Source: Streptomyces sp. SolWspMP-5a-2
Lineage (GTDB): Bacteria; Actinomycetota; Actinomycetes; Streptomycetales; Streptomycetaceae
Direction of reading: 5' to 3'
Length of the DNA stretch: 64,000 nucleotides
NCBI RefSeq assembly: GCF_900091845.1
Contig: NZ_FMCI01000204.1
Span: 1-64,000 of the forward strand
Positions 18,008 through 25,755 of this stretch are shown here, piece by piece. A program made the translations under genes and the position numbers. Under the pieces are notes generated by a model. It was not told the DNA's origin, did no database searches, and worked only from the letters and a program-made list of their open reading frames with translations. Numbering within the stretch: the first letter of the stretch is position 1; each line of letters starts with the position of its first letter.

Positions 18008-19240
18008 ATGCCGGACGAGGTTTCCGCGTTCACGTTCCGGACCTGGCTGCGCGCCGGGAACGCCGAGGAGTGGGAGCCGGGCCACCGACTCCTGCTGTAC
18101 GTGGACGACGGCGGCAACGCGGCCCCGCAGGCGGTCTCCTGGGGCACGGTGGACGGCGCCCAGTCCTCCCTCGCCCTGTCGCGCGATCTGGCGAGTTGCT
18201 CCGGCCACCACGTCACCGCCGCCGGGGACGTGAGGGAGATACGGGGCGAACTCCAGGACCGCGCGAGCGATCCCCTCGACGTCGAGCGGGCCGGCGGGCA
18301 CGAGTTCGACACGGAGACCGAGGGCACCGCCGGGTGGCGTCCGGCCGACCGGCTGCGACTGCTGATCGACGACGGGACCGAACTGCCCCTGCGCCGGGCG
18401 GCCTGGCGTGACCGGGCGGGCAACGCCGCCTCGGTGGCCCTGCGTTCACCGAGCCCCTCCGGCAACGCGGACGTCACCGACATGGTGACCACCGTGTGGG
18501 CCAGTGCCGAGCACCGGGCCGCGGACGAGGTGGCCGCCAACCTCGTCGACGGAACGCACAGCACATGGTTCGCGCCGCGGAACGAGGCATCTCTGGAATT
18601 CCGGTTCCCGCGACCTGTCGTCATCGACCAGTACGTCCTCACGTCGTCCGGCGACGCACCCGACCGCGATCCCAGGTCCTGGGTGGTGCACGGCTCGACG
18701 GACGGGAGACTGTGGCGCGTGCTGGACTCCCGCGGGGGCGAGTCGTTCGACGACCGGCACGAGTCCCGGCCCTATCGGATTTACGTCGAACCCCGCGCCT
18801 ACGACCGCTACCGCTTCGACATCCACGCGAGCAACGGCGATCCGCACCTGCGACTCCAAGCCGTCCGCTTCCTCGCCCAGAGCAGCGGTTTCACCGGCTA
18901 CCGTCACCCCGCGGGCCACGATCCCGTCGCGTACCGGGGCGGCGGGTCGCGAAGGAACCACCGGCCGTGCGGATGGGCCCCCTTCCGGAGGGCCTGCCCA
19001 CGGTCACGGAGTCGTACAGCGCGCGGGACTTGGCGCGGCAGCGGCGTGCCGAGCCGATGTCCGCTTCCGGCGCCGGGCCGAGGAAGGAGAGCGAGGGTGA
19101 CGAGACCGCGCCACGCCCCGAGCCGGGGCCGTCGACCGTCACCGAGTGGCGCGCGTTCCTCAGTGACTGCGGCTCGGCGTTCCCGGACGAGGACCGTCTC
19201 CGCGAGGCCGGGTCGGACGGCAGAGCGAAGCACCCGCTGA
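18008..19240 (+). CDS. Discoidin (F5/8 type C)-like protein, frame uncertain at 3' end
   Basis: The open frame is 410 residues, but only about the first 310 look like protein. Residues about 150-300 resemble a discoidin/galactose-binding beta-sandwich (AANLVDGTHSTWFAPRNEAS, then SWVVHGSTDGRLWRVLDSR and YDRYRFDIHASNGDPHLRL), as found in carbohydrate-binding modules. The N-terminal half is acidic and unrecognised. No signal peptide is visible. After about 18950 the frame becomes Arg/Pro/Ser-rich, the signature of a wrong frame, while a SMI1/KNR4 gene takes over in another frame. The real protein may end by frameshift, be fused to that gene, or carry this odd tail. Confidence 0.6.
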   Translation: MPDEVSAFTFRTWLRAGNAEEWEPGHRLLLYVDDGGNAAPQAVSWGTVDGAQSSLALSRDLASCSGHHVTAAGDVREIRGELQDRASDPLDVERAGGHEFDTETEGTAGWRPADRLRLLIDDGTELPLRRAAWRDRAGNAASVALRSPSPSGNADVTDMVTTVWASAEHRAADEVAANLVDGTHSTWFAPRNEASLEFRFPRPVVIDQYVLTSSGDAPDRDPRSWVVHGSTDGRLWRVLDSRGGESFDDRHESRPYRIYVEPRAYDRYRFDIHASNGDPHLRLQAVRFLAQSSGFTGYRHPAGHDPVAYRGGGSRRNHRPCGWAPFRRACPRSRSRTARGTWRGSGVPSRCPLPAPGRGRRARVTRPRHAPSRGRRPSPSGARSSVTAARRSRTRTVSARPGRTAERSTR

Positions 19241-19680
19241 GCCAGACGCAGCGGGAGACTCGTCGGCCCGGCCGCGAACCGGCGAGCGAGCAGGCGGTGC
19301 TGGCCGCGGAAGCGCGGCTCGGCGTCAGGCTGCCACCGGCGTACCGTAACTTCCTGCTGACCAGCAACGGCTGGACCACCATCGGCCGTCTCGATCTGCT
19401 CGGGGCCGAGGAGATCGGCTGGTTCCCCGACCTGGACCCCGGACTCCTGGAAGCCTGGGAGTCCGCGGGGTTCCCGGACGTCACCGGGACCCTCGAACGG
19501 TCCCTGCTGATCACGAACGACGACGGCGGCAGCGGCGGCCACTGGCTGCTGGACTCCGGCCGCGTCGCAGAGGACGGCGAGTGGATCGCGTACGAGTGGT
19601 GGCCGGGCGAGGGCGGAGATCTCGAAGAGCACGACAACTTCGGGGACTTGGTGGCGCGTGCGGTGGAGGCGTCCTCTTGA
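18967..19680 (+). CDS. SMI1/KNR4 family protein
   Basis: About 237 residues from GTG 18967, chosen because GAAGGA lies 10 bases upstream; ATG 18973 and ATG 19057 are alternatives. Residues about 115-230 match the SMI1/KNR4 (SUKH) fold: VLAAEARLGVRLPPAYRNFL, then NGWTTIG, and the late WIAYEWWPGEG. In bacteria SUKH proteins are often immunity proteins in toxin systems or cell-wall-associated factors. No toxin gene is recognisable beside it. It overlaps the end of the upstream discoidin-like frame by some 270 bases. Confidence 0.75.
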   Translation: MRMGPLPEGLPTVTESYSARDLARQRRAEPMSASGAGPRKESEGDETAPRPEPGPSTVTEWRAFLSDCGSAFPDEDRLREAGSDGRAKHPLSQTQRETRRPGREPASEQAVLAAEARLGVRLPPAYRNFLLTSNGWTTIGRLDLLGAEEIGWFPDLDPGLLEAWESAGFPDVTGTLERSLLITNDDGGSGGHWLLDSGRVAEDGEWIAYEWWPGEGGDLEEHDNFGDLVARAVEASS

Positions 19681-19805
19681 GATCGCGCCCGGCGAGCTGA
19701 GTTGACGTGGCGGACACGATTCCTGGTTCGCGCCCACCCGGGGGGACAGCGACGCGAGCCGACCGCGCCCCGCGTACGTCCCGACCGCCACCAGCGCGCC
19801 AGGGC

Positions 19806-20531
19806 CTAGGAGTTGACCTGGCTCAGCAGGCGGCCGAACGACGTCCTGCCGAAGATCAGGTCGCGCTGGGCGCCCTGGATCCACGTGCCGTTGACGGCGA
19901 CCGCGGGAGTGCCGGGGCCGAGCGGGTCGTCGCCGCCCGCCCGTTCGTACCGCTGCTGCGACGCCGTGACGAAGTCCGCGTACTTCATCGTCGACACGGC
20001 GGAATCGAAGGTCGCGCTCCGCAGCCCCGGTACCTGAATGGCGAGGTTCAGCAGGTCCTCGGTGGAGAAGCCACCGGCGTGTTCGTTCTCCCGCATGTGC
20101 GCGAACACCACGGCGCGGTATTCGGTGAACTTGCCCGCCTCCAGCGCCGCACGGAGCGCGTTGACCGCACGCTTGGATCCGTCGCCGCCCACCCGGTCGT
20201 CCCGGAAGGACGCGAGGACGTACTCGGTCCTGGTCTCACGGCGCAGTGTCATGCCGTGCAGGGCGGGTGCGCCGGTCGCCTCGAACTCCTCGACGATCGG
20301 GCAGCGCGGGTCCTCGTACAGCCGGACCGTGGTTGGCGCCGCCGGGTCGCCCACCACGATGGTGGTGCCGTCCGCGGCCAGTCTCTCCGGCAGTTGACCG
20401 ACCTCCTTGTAGGCCGCGGGCAGAGGCGTGCCGTCGCTCGCGTAGTGCGGCCTCTGCCCACACCCCGTCATCACCAGCGCGGCCAGCGCGGCAGCGGTTG
20501 CCCCGGCCAGCGGTCTTCTTACGTTCCCCAC
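19806..20531 (-). CDS. DsbA/thioredoxin-fold lipoprotein with a single active-site Cys
   Basis: A 241-residue exported protein. The signal peptide ends in a lipobox (LVMTGC), so it should be membrane-anchored outside the cell. The core is the DsbA-like thioredoxin fold used by Streptomyces thiol-disulfide proteins: TTVRLYEDPRCPIVEEFE near residue 70 and the cis-Pro region GTPAVAVNGTW near 210. The usual CxxC is CPIV, so only the N-terminal Cys remains; this suggests isomerase/reductase-like mixed-disulfide chemistry or lost oxidase function. It faces the SMI1 gene. Confidence 0.82.
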   Translation of the reverse strand: MGNVRRPLAGATAAALAALVMTGCGQRPHYASDGTPLPAAYKEVGQLPERLAADGTTIVVGDPAAPTTVRLYEDPRCPIVEEFEATGAPALHGMTLRRETRTEYVLASFRDDRVGGDGSKRAVNALRAALEAGKFTEYRAVVFAHMRENEHAGGFSTEDLLNLAIQVPGLRSATFDSAVSTMKYADFVTASQQRYERAGGDDPLGPGTPAVAVNGTWIQGAQRDLIFGRTSFGRLLSQVNS

Positions 20532-20635
20532 CTGTGGAACCCCCCTTTTTTCGATGATCGGATCCTAGACTTCCCATGTCACCGATCGCGCAGGGGTTTT
20601 CGACCGCAGCGGCGCCAACTGCCCACGCCCCGACC

Positions 20636-20900
20636 GGCCGCGGTCTTCGGCCAGCACTGGCCCGATGCCCTGGTCGAGAAGGCACGGCAGATCACGATCC
20701 GGGTCGAGTTCGCCACGCAGTGGGACGACGAGCACATTCCGCGGGAGGCGGCTCTCGCGCTGTTCGCCGCCTTCGCCTCGAAGGAGAAGACGCTGCACGC
20801 CAATTCGGGCAGGCACAAGGATCTGCCGAGGTTCGAGCCCGACAGCGCGGTCCGCTTCTTCGCCCGCCACTTCGGTCGAACGGTGACCTCGTCGTCCTGA
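20636..20900 (+). pseudogene. C-terminal fragment of an alpha/beta (dienelactone-type) hydrolase
   Basis: One frame here reads GQHWPDALVEKARQITIR, then WDDEHIPREAALALFAAFASK and ends with RFEPDSAVRFFARHFG, the characteristic last ~80 residues of a Streptomyces alpha/beta hydrolase, including the Asp (WDDE) and His-containing end. No N-terminal half, nucleophile elbow or start is found upstream, where the opposite-strand lipoprotein gene begins. It is therefore a truncated relic. Confidence 0.7.
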
Positions 20901-20916
20901 CGGCCCGGCGACTGGA

Positions 20917-20981
20917 CCGAACGTCGGCCCCGGCGGCCTCTCATCCTGGGCTCTCGGGCCGAACGTCGGCCCCAGCGGCCT
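20917..20981. repeat. Two 23-bp direct repeats after the hydrolase relic
   Basis: CCGAACGTCGGCCCCGGCGG at 20917 and its copy at 20959 (one mismatch over 23 bases), 42 bases apart. A second GAGCGTTCGCGGCGG / GAGCGGTCGCGGCGG pair follows to about 21025. Confidence 0.75.
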
Positions 20982-21098
20982 GACATGAGCGTTCGCGGCG
21001 GACTGACCTGAGCGGTCGCGGCGGCGGTGCGTCGACCGGCGTCGGACGGCTGGTCGACGGGGGCGGTAGCGGGGACGGCGGCGCGGGGGCGGTAGCGG

Positions 21099-21141
21099 GG
21101 AGAGCGTGGCGGGGGCGGCCACCGTCCCCGCCACGCTCTCC
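21099..21141. terminator. Strong terminator hairpin
   Basis: A perfect 16-bp stem (GGAGAGCGTGGCGGGG with its complement) and 11-base loop directly after the stop of the minus-strand alpha/beta hydrolase. Confidence 0.8.
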
Positions 21142-21144
21142 ACG

Positions 21145-22011
21145 TCAGCCCTGCTCCGCCCTCCCCTCCTCCGCGTCCTCACCGGCCAGGAACGGACGCA
21201 GCAGGGCGAGCAGGGCCTGCGGCCGGTGCAAGGGGATGATGTGGCCGCAGTCCTCGATGACGTGCCCGGTGAGATCGTCGGCCACCGGGCGGAGTTGACG
21301 CTCCAGCGTGCCCCCGATGGGATGTGCGCCCAGCGCCATCGTCGGCACCGTCAGACGAGCGGTGGCGACCGCCCGCGTGAGTTGTGCGGCGCTCTCGGGC
21401 AGGGCCCGGTAGGAGGAGAACGCGCGGCCCAGCGCTTGGCGCCCGGTGTAGGCGCGGACGAACGCGTCCCGCAGGGCGGGGCGCACACCGTCGCCGAGCG
21501 TGCCGGAGTTCAGGAACCAGTCGATGTATTCGGCTTCGTGGCCTTCCAACACGGTCTCGGCGAGGCCCGGTTGGGCGGAATGGAAGCCGAACCACCAGGG
21601 CGGCCCGTCGGCGAGGAAGTCCTCGGCCCCCGGCAGCCCGCCCAGGACCGCCTCCATGACGACCAGGCGCCGGACGAGATCAGGGCGGCGCAGGGCGAGG
21701 AGGAAGGCGGGCGCGGTGCCGACGTCGATGCCCACCACCGAGGCCGAGGACACGCCGAGCGCGGCGAGGAGCGAAGCGGCGTCCTCGGCCAGGGTGCCCG
21801 CGTCGTACCCGGAGTCGGCCCGGCCGCTCGCGCCGAACCCGCGCAGGTCAGGGGCGATGACGCGGTGACGGTCGCACAGATCGGCCATGACGTCCGTCCA
21901 CACCTCCCAGGTGTGCGGGAAGCCGTGCAGCAGCAGGACGGCCGGGCCCGATCCGGCGAGGGCGACGTTCAGTTCGACACCGTTGACGGTGACGCGGCGC
22001 AGCTCGGGCAT
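21145..22011 (-). CDS. Alpha/beta hydrolase, epoxide hydrolase/dehalogenase type
   Basis: A 288-residue hydrolase. The oxyanion segment is LLHGFPHTWEVW, the nucleophile elbow is VVGIDVGTAPA with Asp in place of Ser, and the catalytic His lies in EDCGHIIPLHRP. An Asp nucleophile with this HGFPxxW start is typical of soluble epoxide hydrolases and haloacetate dehalogenases; which one cannot be decided. A cap domain fills about residues 130-210. It is divergent from an HxlR regulator with a palindrome in the gap, suggesting inducible expression. Confidence 0.88.
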   Translation of the reverse strand: MPELRRVTVNGVELNVALAGSGPAVLLLHGFPHTWEVWTDVMADLCDRHRVIAPDLRGFGASGRADSGYDAGTLAEDAASLLAALGVSSASVVGIDVGTAPAFLLALRRPDLVRRLVVMEAVLGGLPGAEDFLADGPPWWFGFHSAQPGLAETVLEGHEAEYIDWFLNSGTLGDGVRPALRDAFVRAYTGRQALGRAFSSYRALPESAAQLTRAVATARLTVPTMALGAHPIGGTLERQLRPVADDLTGHVIEDCGHIIPLHRPQALLALLRPFLAGEDAEEGRAEQG

Positions 22012-22041
22012 GGCAGGACTCCAGAGGGTCGGTGAGAAAGA

Positions 22042-22054
22042 GTGACCAGGTCAC
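22042..22054. promoter_or_regulatory. Candidate HxlR operator
   Basis: GTGACC-A-GGTCAC, a perfect 13-bp palindrome in the 103-bp gap between the divergent hydrolase and HxlR genes. Binding is inference. Confidence 0.5.
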
Positions 22055-22114
22055 GTTAGGGAACTACTGTGGTCTGCCCAAGACGGCACTTTCCCCTCAG
22101 GTGGTGAGCCCCAG

Positions 22115-22600
22115 GTGACCACGTCGAGCCCCGGCGCAGATGACCGGCGCCCAGGAGAGCGCGGCGACCTGCTCGACCCGCGCTGCCCGACCCGCCAGTT
22201 GCTCTCCCGCATCGGTACCAAGTGGACGTCGATGACGGTCAAGGTGCTGGCCGGGGAGGCCCCGGACGAGCTGCGTTTCGCGGAGCTGCGGCGCCGGGTC
22301 CCGGGCATCTCGCAGAAGATGCTCTCCGTCACGCTGCACAGCCTGGTCCGCGACGGTCTGGTCGAGCGCCGCGTGGAGCCGACCGTCCCGCCCGCCGTGC
22401 ACTACCGGCTCACCGAGCTGGGCCTCTCCCTCGAAGTCCCGCTCTCCGCCCTGCGGATCTGGGCCGAGAAGCACATGCCGGAGATCGACCGCCACAACCG
22501 GCTGGCAGACGCGGCCTCGCCTACCGACGAGAGTCCTGACACTGACCAAGACGCTGGCATCGACGAGACTGCTGGTCGACGCCTCGAAGCTGCGGGCTGA
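22115..22600 (+). CDS. HxlR family transcriptional regulator
   Basis: A 161-residue winged-helix protein. The family pattern is clear: CPTRQLLSRIGTKW near residue 30, then LRFAELRRRVPGISQKMLS as the recognition helix and LVRDGLVERR as the wing. HxlR proteins sense small electrophiles or aromatic compounds and usually control a divergent detoxification gene, here the epoxide hydrolase-type enzyme. Only one N-terminal Cys is near the HTH. The GTG start lacks a strong ribosome site, so the first ~20 residues are uncertain. Confidence 0.9.
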   Translation: MTTSSPGADDRRPGERGDLLDPRCPTRQLLSRIGTKWTSMTVKVLAGEAPDELRFAELRRRVPGISQKMLSVTLHSLVRDGLVERRVEPTVPPAVHYRLTELGLSLEVPLSALRIWAEKHMPEIDRHNRLADAASPTDESPDTDQDAGIDETAGRRLEAAG

Positions 22601-22668
22601 GGCCGCACGTTCCGGGGGACATGACGGAGTCCGGCGTCATCCGCAACCGCTGGGTGCCGCGTACAAGA

Positions 22669-22706
22669 CGACCGCGCTTCCGACAACGTTGTCGGAAGCG
22701 CGGTCG
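22669..22706. terminator. 38-bp perfect palindrome between convergent genes
   Basis: Each 19-base arm reads CGACCGCGCTTCCGACAAC or its complement, with no unpaired centre. It lies between the HxlR and Endo H genes and probably terminates transcription from both sides. Confidence 0.7.
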
Positions 22707-22785
22707 ACCCGGCCCTACGAGACGCGGCAGGTGCCGAGGGGGTACCGGACGCCGGGAAGCATGCCCGGACTACGGCGTGCGGGGA

Positions 22786-23715
22786 CTACGGCGTGTAGGT
22801 GGCGTCGCTGCCGTACAACTCCCTGGTGAACGCGGAGACATCGGCGCTGCGATTCGCGGCGTCGAGGTTGTACGTCAGAAAGACGCCGTACCCCTCGCTG
22901 ACCGTGCGTCGGGCCAGGCTGGTCACCGTGCTCTGCGAGGTCCTGCCGATCTCGACGGCCGCCGGCGACAACTTCGCCTTGGGCAGGGCGATTCCGGGGA
23001 CCTGCCAGCTGCCGTAGTACGGGTTCCAGGCGTAGTCGAACTTGGACGAGACGTCGACGCCACCGTAGGAGAGGCGCGATGCGGCGGGCCCGATGTTGTA
23101 GAGGCTGATGATCTTGTTCGGCATGTTGGAGCGCAGTGCCGAGACCAGGTACACGAACGAGCTGGCGTTGGGCTGGCCGGTGCCGTTGTTGCCGTACTCG
23201 GCGTACTCGTCGTCGAAGTCGATGCCGTCCAGACCGTACTTGGTGACGGTGTCGGAGAGTTGCTTCGCGAACGTCGAAGCCGCCTGCTGGGACGGAAAGT
23301 TGGCGAACCCCGCACCCTGGTGGTTGCCGAGCACCGAGAGGACGACCTTGATGCCCTTCTGCTGCAACGGCCGTATCTGAGTCGCGGCGTTGTCGAGGAC
23401 GCGTTGCACGTTCTCGTTGAAGTACAGCGTCGCTGCCTTCGTGCTCGTGTCGTAGTTGATGTTCGCCGCGAAGATCACGGCGACGTCGAAGACGTTTCCA
23501 CCTCCGTTGGCGAGGGTGTACTTGCCGACGTTCAGCATGCTGTTGTTGTTCACCTCGACGTACGCCACCGAGGTGGGACCCTGTTTCGCGACGGTGGCAG
23601 CGGGAGCGGGCGCCGCTGCCGCGCCGGTCGTTCCGGCCGCACCCAACGTGAGGGCCGTGCAGGCCGAGAGCGCGAGCACGGCCGTGCGTATTCTGCTCCG
23701 CACCGGAGTGAGCAT
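22786..23715 (-). CDS. Secreted endo-beta-N-acetylglucosaminidase, Endo H-like (GH18)
   Basis: A 309-residue secreted enzyme, about the size of Streptomyces plicatus Endo H. The signal peptide starts at MLTPVRSRIRT (ATG 23715) and ends before the alanine/proline stretch; the mature part begins about QGPTSVAYVEVNNNSMLNVG. The GH18 catalytic signature is DGIDFDDEYAEYGNN, with Asp and Glu matching D130/E132 of Endo H. These enzymes cut the chitobiose core of high-mannose N-glycans, releasing the glycan from exogenous glycoproteins. Recognition is strong over the whole length. It is monocistronic and convergent with the HxlR gene. Confidence 0.95.
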   Translation of the reverse strand: MLTPVRSRIRTAVLALSACTALTLGAAGTTGAAAAPAPAATVAKQGPTSVAYVEVNNNSMLNVGKYTLANGGGNVFDVAVIFAANINYDTSTKAATLYFNENVQRVLDNAATQIRPLQQKGIKVVLSVLGNHQGAGFANFPSQQAASTFAKQLSDTVTKYGLDGIDFDDEYAEYGNNGTGQPNASSFVYLVSALRSNMPNKIISLYNIGPAASRLSYGGVDVSSKFDYAWNPYYGSWQVPGIALPKAKLSPAAVEIGRTSQSTVTSLARRTVSEGYGVFLTYNLDAANRSADVSAFTRELYGSDATYTP

Positions 23716-24068
23716 CGTTGATCGGTCTCCCATCGCATGGAGCGGCGTCCGACCGGTTCGCGGGCGCCGAGAAAGCCCCCCCGGATCCTTCAGTTCCCAC
23801 GGCTGACTCTCCAGAATCATCCGGAGACTTCTCACGACTCCCGTGCGCACCCGTCACACCGTGACGACGGCCCCGGAGGGTAGCCACCAGAACGCCGCGC
23901 TGCCGTGTCGCCCCGGGTCGGAGACTGCCCGACCAGTCGACGGACGCCAAGTCCTCAGCTGCGCGCAGCATTTCGGGCGAGGGCGAGGGCGAGGGCGTTG
24001 GTGACGGCGACGGACAGAATGCGATGCGACGGGCGTTGACCTGGACGCGGCGTAACCGGATGCGGAGA

Positions 24069-24566
24069 TCAGACAGAGGCCAGCTTCTTCACCATGACGC
24101 GATCCTCGCCGATGCCACCGGGCAGAGGAGCGCCGGTCTCGCCTCGGTACGTGAAGCCGTGCCGCGCATAGAGGGAGATTGCCTTGTGGTTGTCCGGCAT
24201 GACAGACAACCGCAGCGTCGTGGCGCCGCGTTCCACCGCCCACCGCTCGACCGCTCGGATCAGGCAATCGCCCACGCCCTTGCCGCGGGCCGTGGGGTCG
24301 ACCCACATCGAGATCAGCTCAAGGGTCTGCGCCGCCTCGCCCGGGACTCCACTGGCCATGCCCACCGGAAGGTCGTCGAGGAACGCGACGAGATCGCACG
24401 CGCCGTGAATCAAAAGACGGGCCCGCCAACGGTCCTCCCGATCGCCGGAGCCCCGCCACTGCGCCAGCGTCGAGCCGAACGCGGAGGGCGCCTCGGCGAG
24501 CGCGGCCAGCCGCAACTCCCGCCAGAGGAGCCAGTCGTCAGCCGCAAGGACCCGCACTTCGAGCAT
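24069..24566 (-). CDS. GNAT family N-acetyltransferase
   Basis: A 165-residue GNAT protein. The acetyl-CoA-binding motif A is DPTARGKGVGDCLIRAVERW (Q/RxxGxG/A pattern) near residue 95, followed by motif B NHKAISLYARHGFTYRGE. These enzymes acetylate small amines or protein N-termini; nothing in the sequence or the neighbours identifies the acceptor. Confidence 0.9.
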   Translation of the reverse strand: MLEVRVLAADDWLLWRELRLAALAEAPSAFGSTLAQWRGSGDREDRWRARLLIHGACDLVAFLDDLPVGMASGVPGEAAQTLELISMWVDPTARGKGVGDCLIRAVERWAVERGATTLRLSVMPDNHKAISLYARHGFTYRGETGAPLPGGIGEDRVMVKKLASV

Positions 24567-24730
24567 GATCCAGACCTTGCACGCGCGGCGGTGAGGGCGG
24601 CAACTCGATTACAGCCGGGCAGGCCGCGCTGCCCACCTGACTGACTACTGCCTGCCTGCCGAAAGGGGCGGCCACTCCGAACGCTCACTGCGCCACGCAG
24701 ACCGAATGTCGCGCTCGGACAGCGGACGGC

Positions 24731-24850
24731 AAGGGCGCCTGACGGGAGATTCCCCGGTTCAGGCGCCCTTCCCCTGAAGCTCTAGAAGAAGCCCAGCTTC
24801 TTCGGCGAGTACGAGACGAGCAGGTTCTTCGTCTGCTGGTGGTACAGGCC
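24731..24850 (-). pseudogene. Relic 3' end (and terminator) of an aldehyde dehydrogenase gene
   Basis: On the minus strand this encodes [18 protein letters not shown] and stop, the same last 18 residues as the intact aldehyde dehydrogenase ending at 27103. The hairpin beyond the stop is also shared: AAGGGCGCCTG at 24731-24741 with its complement at 24760-24770, as at 27055-27094. Upstream of these residues homology stops abruptly. It is a remnant of a second copy or a duplication scar. Confidence 0.85.
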
Positions 24851-24936
24851 GCGTAAGTCGCTGACCAGCACGAACGGCAGCCAGATGGAAGGTTGGACGG
24901 AGGCTGGCCCGCGTATGGTCCAGATCTTGGTCGCCG

Positions 24937-25412
24937 GTGTCGTCACGAGATCCCATCCCTGCTTTCGTGCCTCTGCTCGTGCTGGAGCAATTCCCGGGCA
25001 GTTCGGCTGGCCTGTCTCCGGCCACGGTCATGCGGCTGACCCAGCGGTGGTGGGCTGACCACGCCGCGGTCATGTACTGCAGGGGCCAGCTATGTGTCTG
25101 GATGGGCCGACGGCATCCACCTCAATGTCCGCCCGGAGAAAGCCATAGCCTGCTTACTCGTCCTCGTCGATGTATGGGCCGTCGGCGGCGAGGAACTGGT
25201 CGCGCTCGAGGACGGCTATCGCAAGTCGGGCCAGTCCTGCGCGGGCCCGCTGCGCGACTGCGCCCGGCTGAGGATGCGTACTGGTCCTGGCTCGGTGACG
25301 GGGCTTTTGTTTCTTGAAGGCCTTGGCTGAGCTTTTCCCGTCACCCGGCATCAAGGGTGCTGGGGTTCACAAGACGGCCAAGGTGTTCAACGCTCTGCCC
25401 AAGTCTGGCTAA
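24937..25412 (+). pseudogene. IS256-type (mutator) transposase remnant
   Basis: Fragments in three frames match the IS256/mutator transposase order: LEQFPGSSAGLSPATVMRLT, then WADGIHLNVRPEKAIACLLV and GGEELVALEDGYRKS, then VHKTAKVFNALPKSG before a stop at 25412. In intact relatives DGIH holds a catalytic Asp and CWxHKxxNV follows the second Asp; here frameshifts and small losses break the gene, and the second Asp region (VTGLLF) is damaged. No terminal inverted repeats were recognised. Confidence 0.75.
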
Positions 25413-25571
25413 GCCCAGCGCTCACAAGGCGCAACATGGCGTCTAAGGCTTCGCTTGTGTAGCGGTATGCCGTCGCAGTGCCGATCCCGAGCCCGCCGGC
25501 GGGCTGGGCGTAGGTGTCACCGCACCGCAGATGAGTCAGGGCGAGGAAGGCCTGATGGTCGGCGGTCAGTC
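25413..25571 (-). pseudogene. IS5-type transposase N-terminal fragment
   Basis: The minus strand reads LTADHQAFLALTHLRCGDTY, then GLGIGTATAYRYTSEALD, the helix-turn-helix start of actinobacterial IS5-family (IS1647/IS112-like) transposases. No DDE domain follows, and the fragment abuts the IS256-type remnant, so one element probably inserted into or recombined with the other. Confidence 0.6.
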
Positions 25572-25755
25572 GCCGTCACCGGGTCCCGATCTCCCCTCGC
25601 CGAGCAACAAGTCGTCCGGTCAGGTACCGCAGGATGACGCCTACTCGGTCCTGAGTGCGGCCGGCTCCGCCGGTTTCGGCGGCGATGGGCCCGCGGCGGC
25701 GCCGCCGCGAGTACCGCGTCCGTCAGCCCGGCCCCCGACCTCGTAGGCTTGCCCG

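Larger units (their letters stand above)
24567..25755. other. Gene-poor rearranged stretch
   Basis: About 1.2 kb without an intact gene between the acetyltransferase and the membrane-protein gene. It contains a duplicated aldehyde dehydrogenase 3' end with terminator and decayed transposase pieces from two families, listed separately. Base composition is visibly less GC-biased at third positions than in flanking genes. Nothing recognisable was seen at 24567-24730 or 25572-25755. Confidence 0.7.

Noticed and set aside
19707..20900. A 397-codon plus-strand frame
   Set aside because: Most of it is antisense to the DsbA-like lipoprotein. Only its last ~85 codons resemble a protein, and these are listed as a truncated hydrolase relic.
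23960..24020. GGGCGA hexamer run
   Set aside because: Only about three to four units, within what high-GC intergenic DNA shows by chance; no associated feature.
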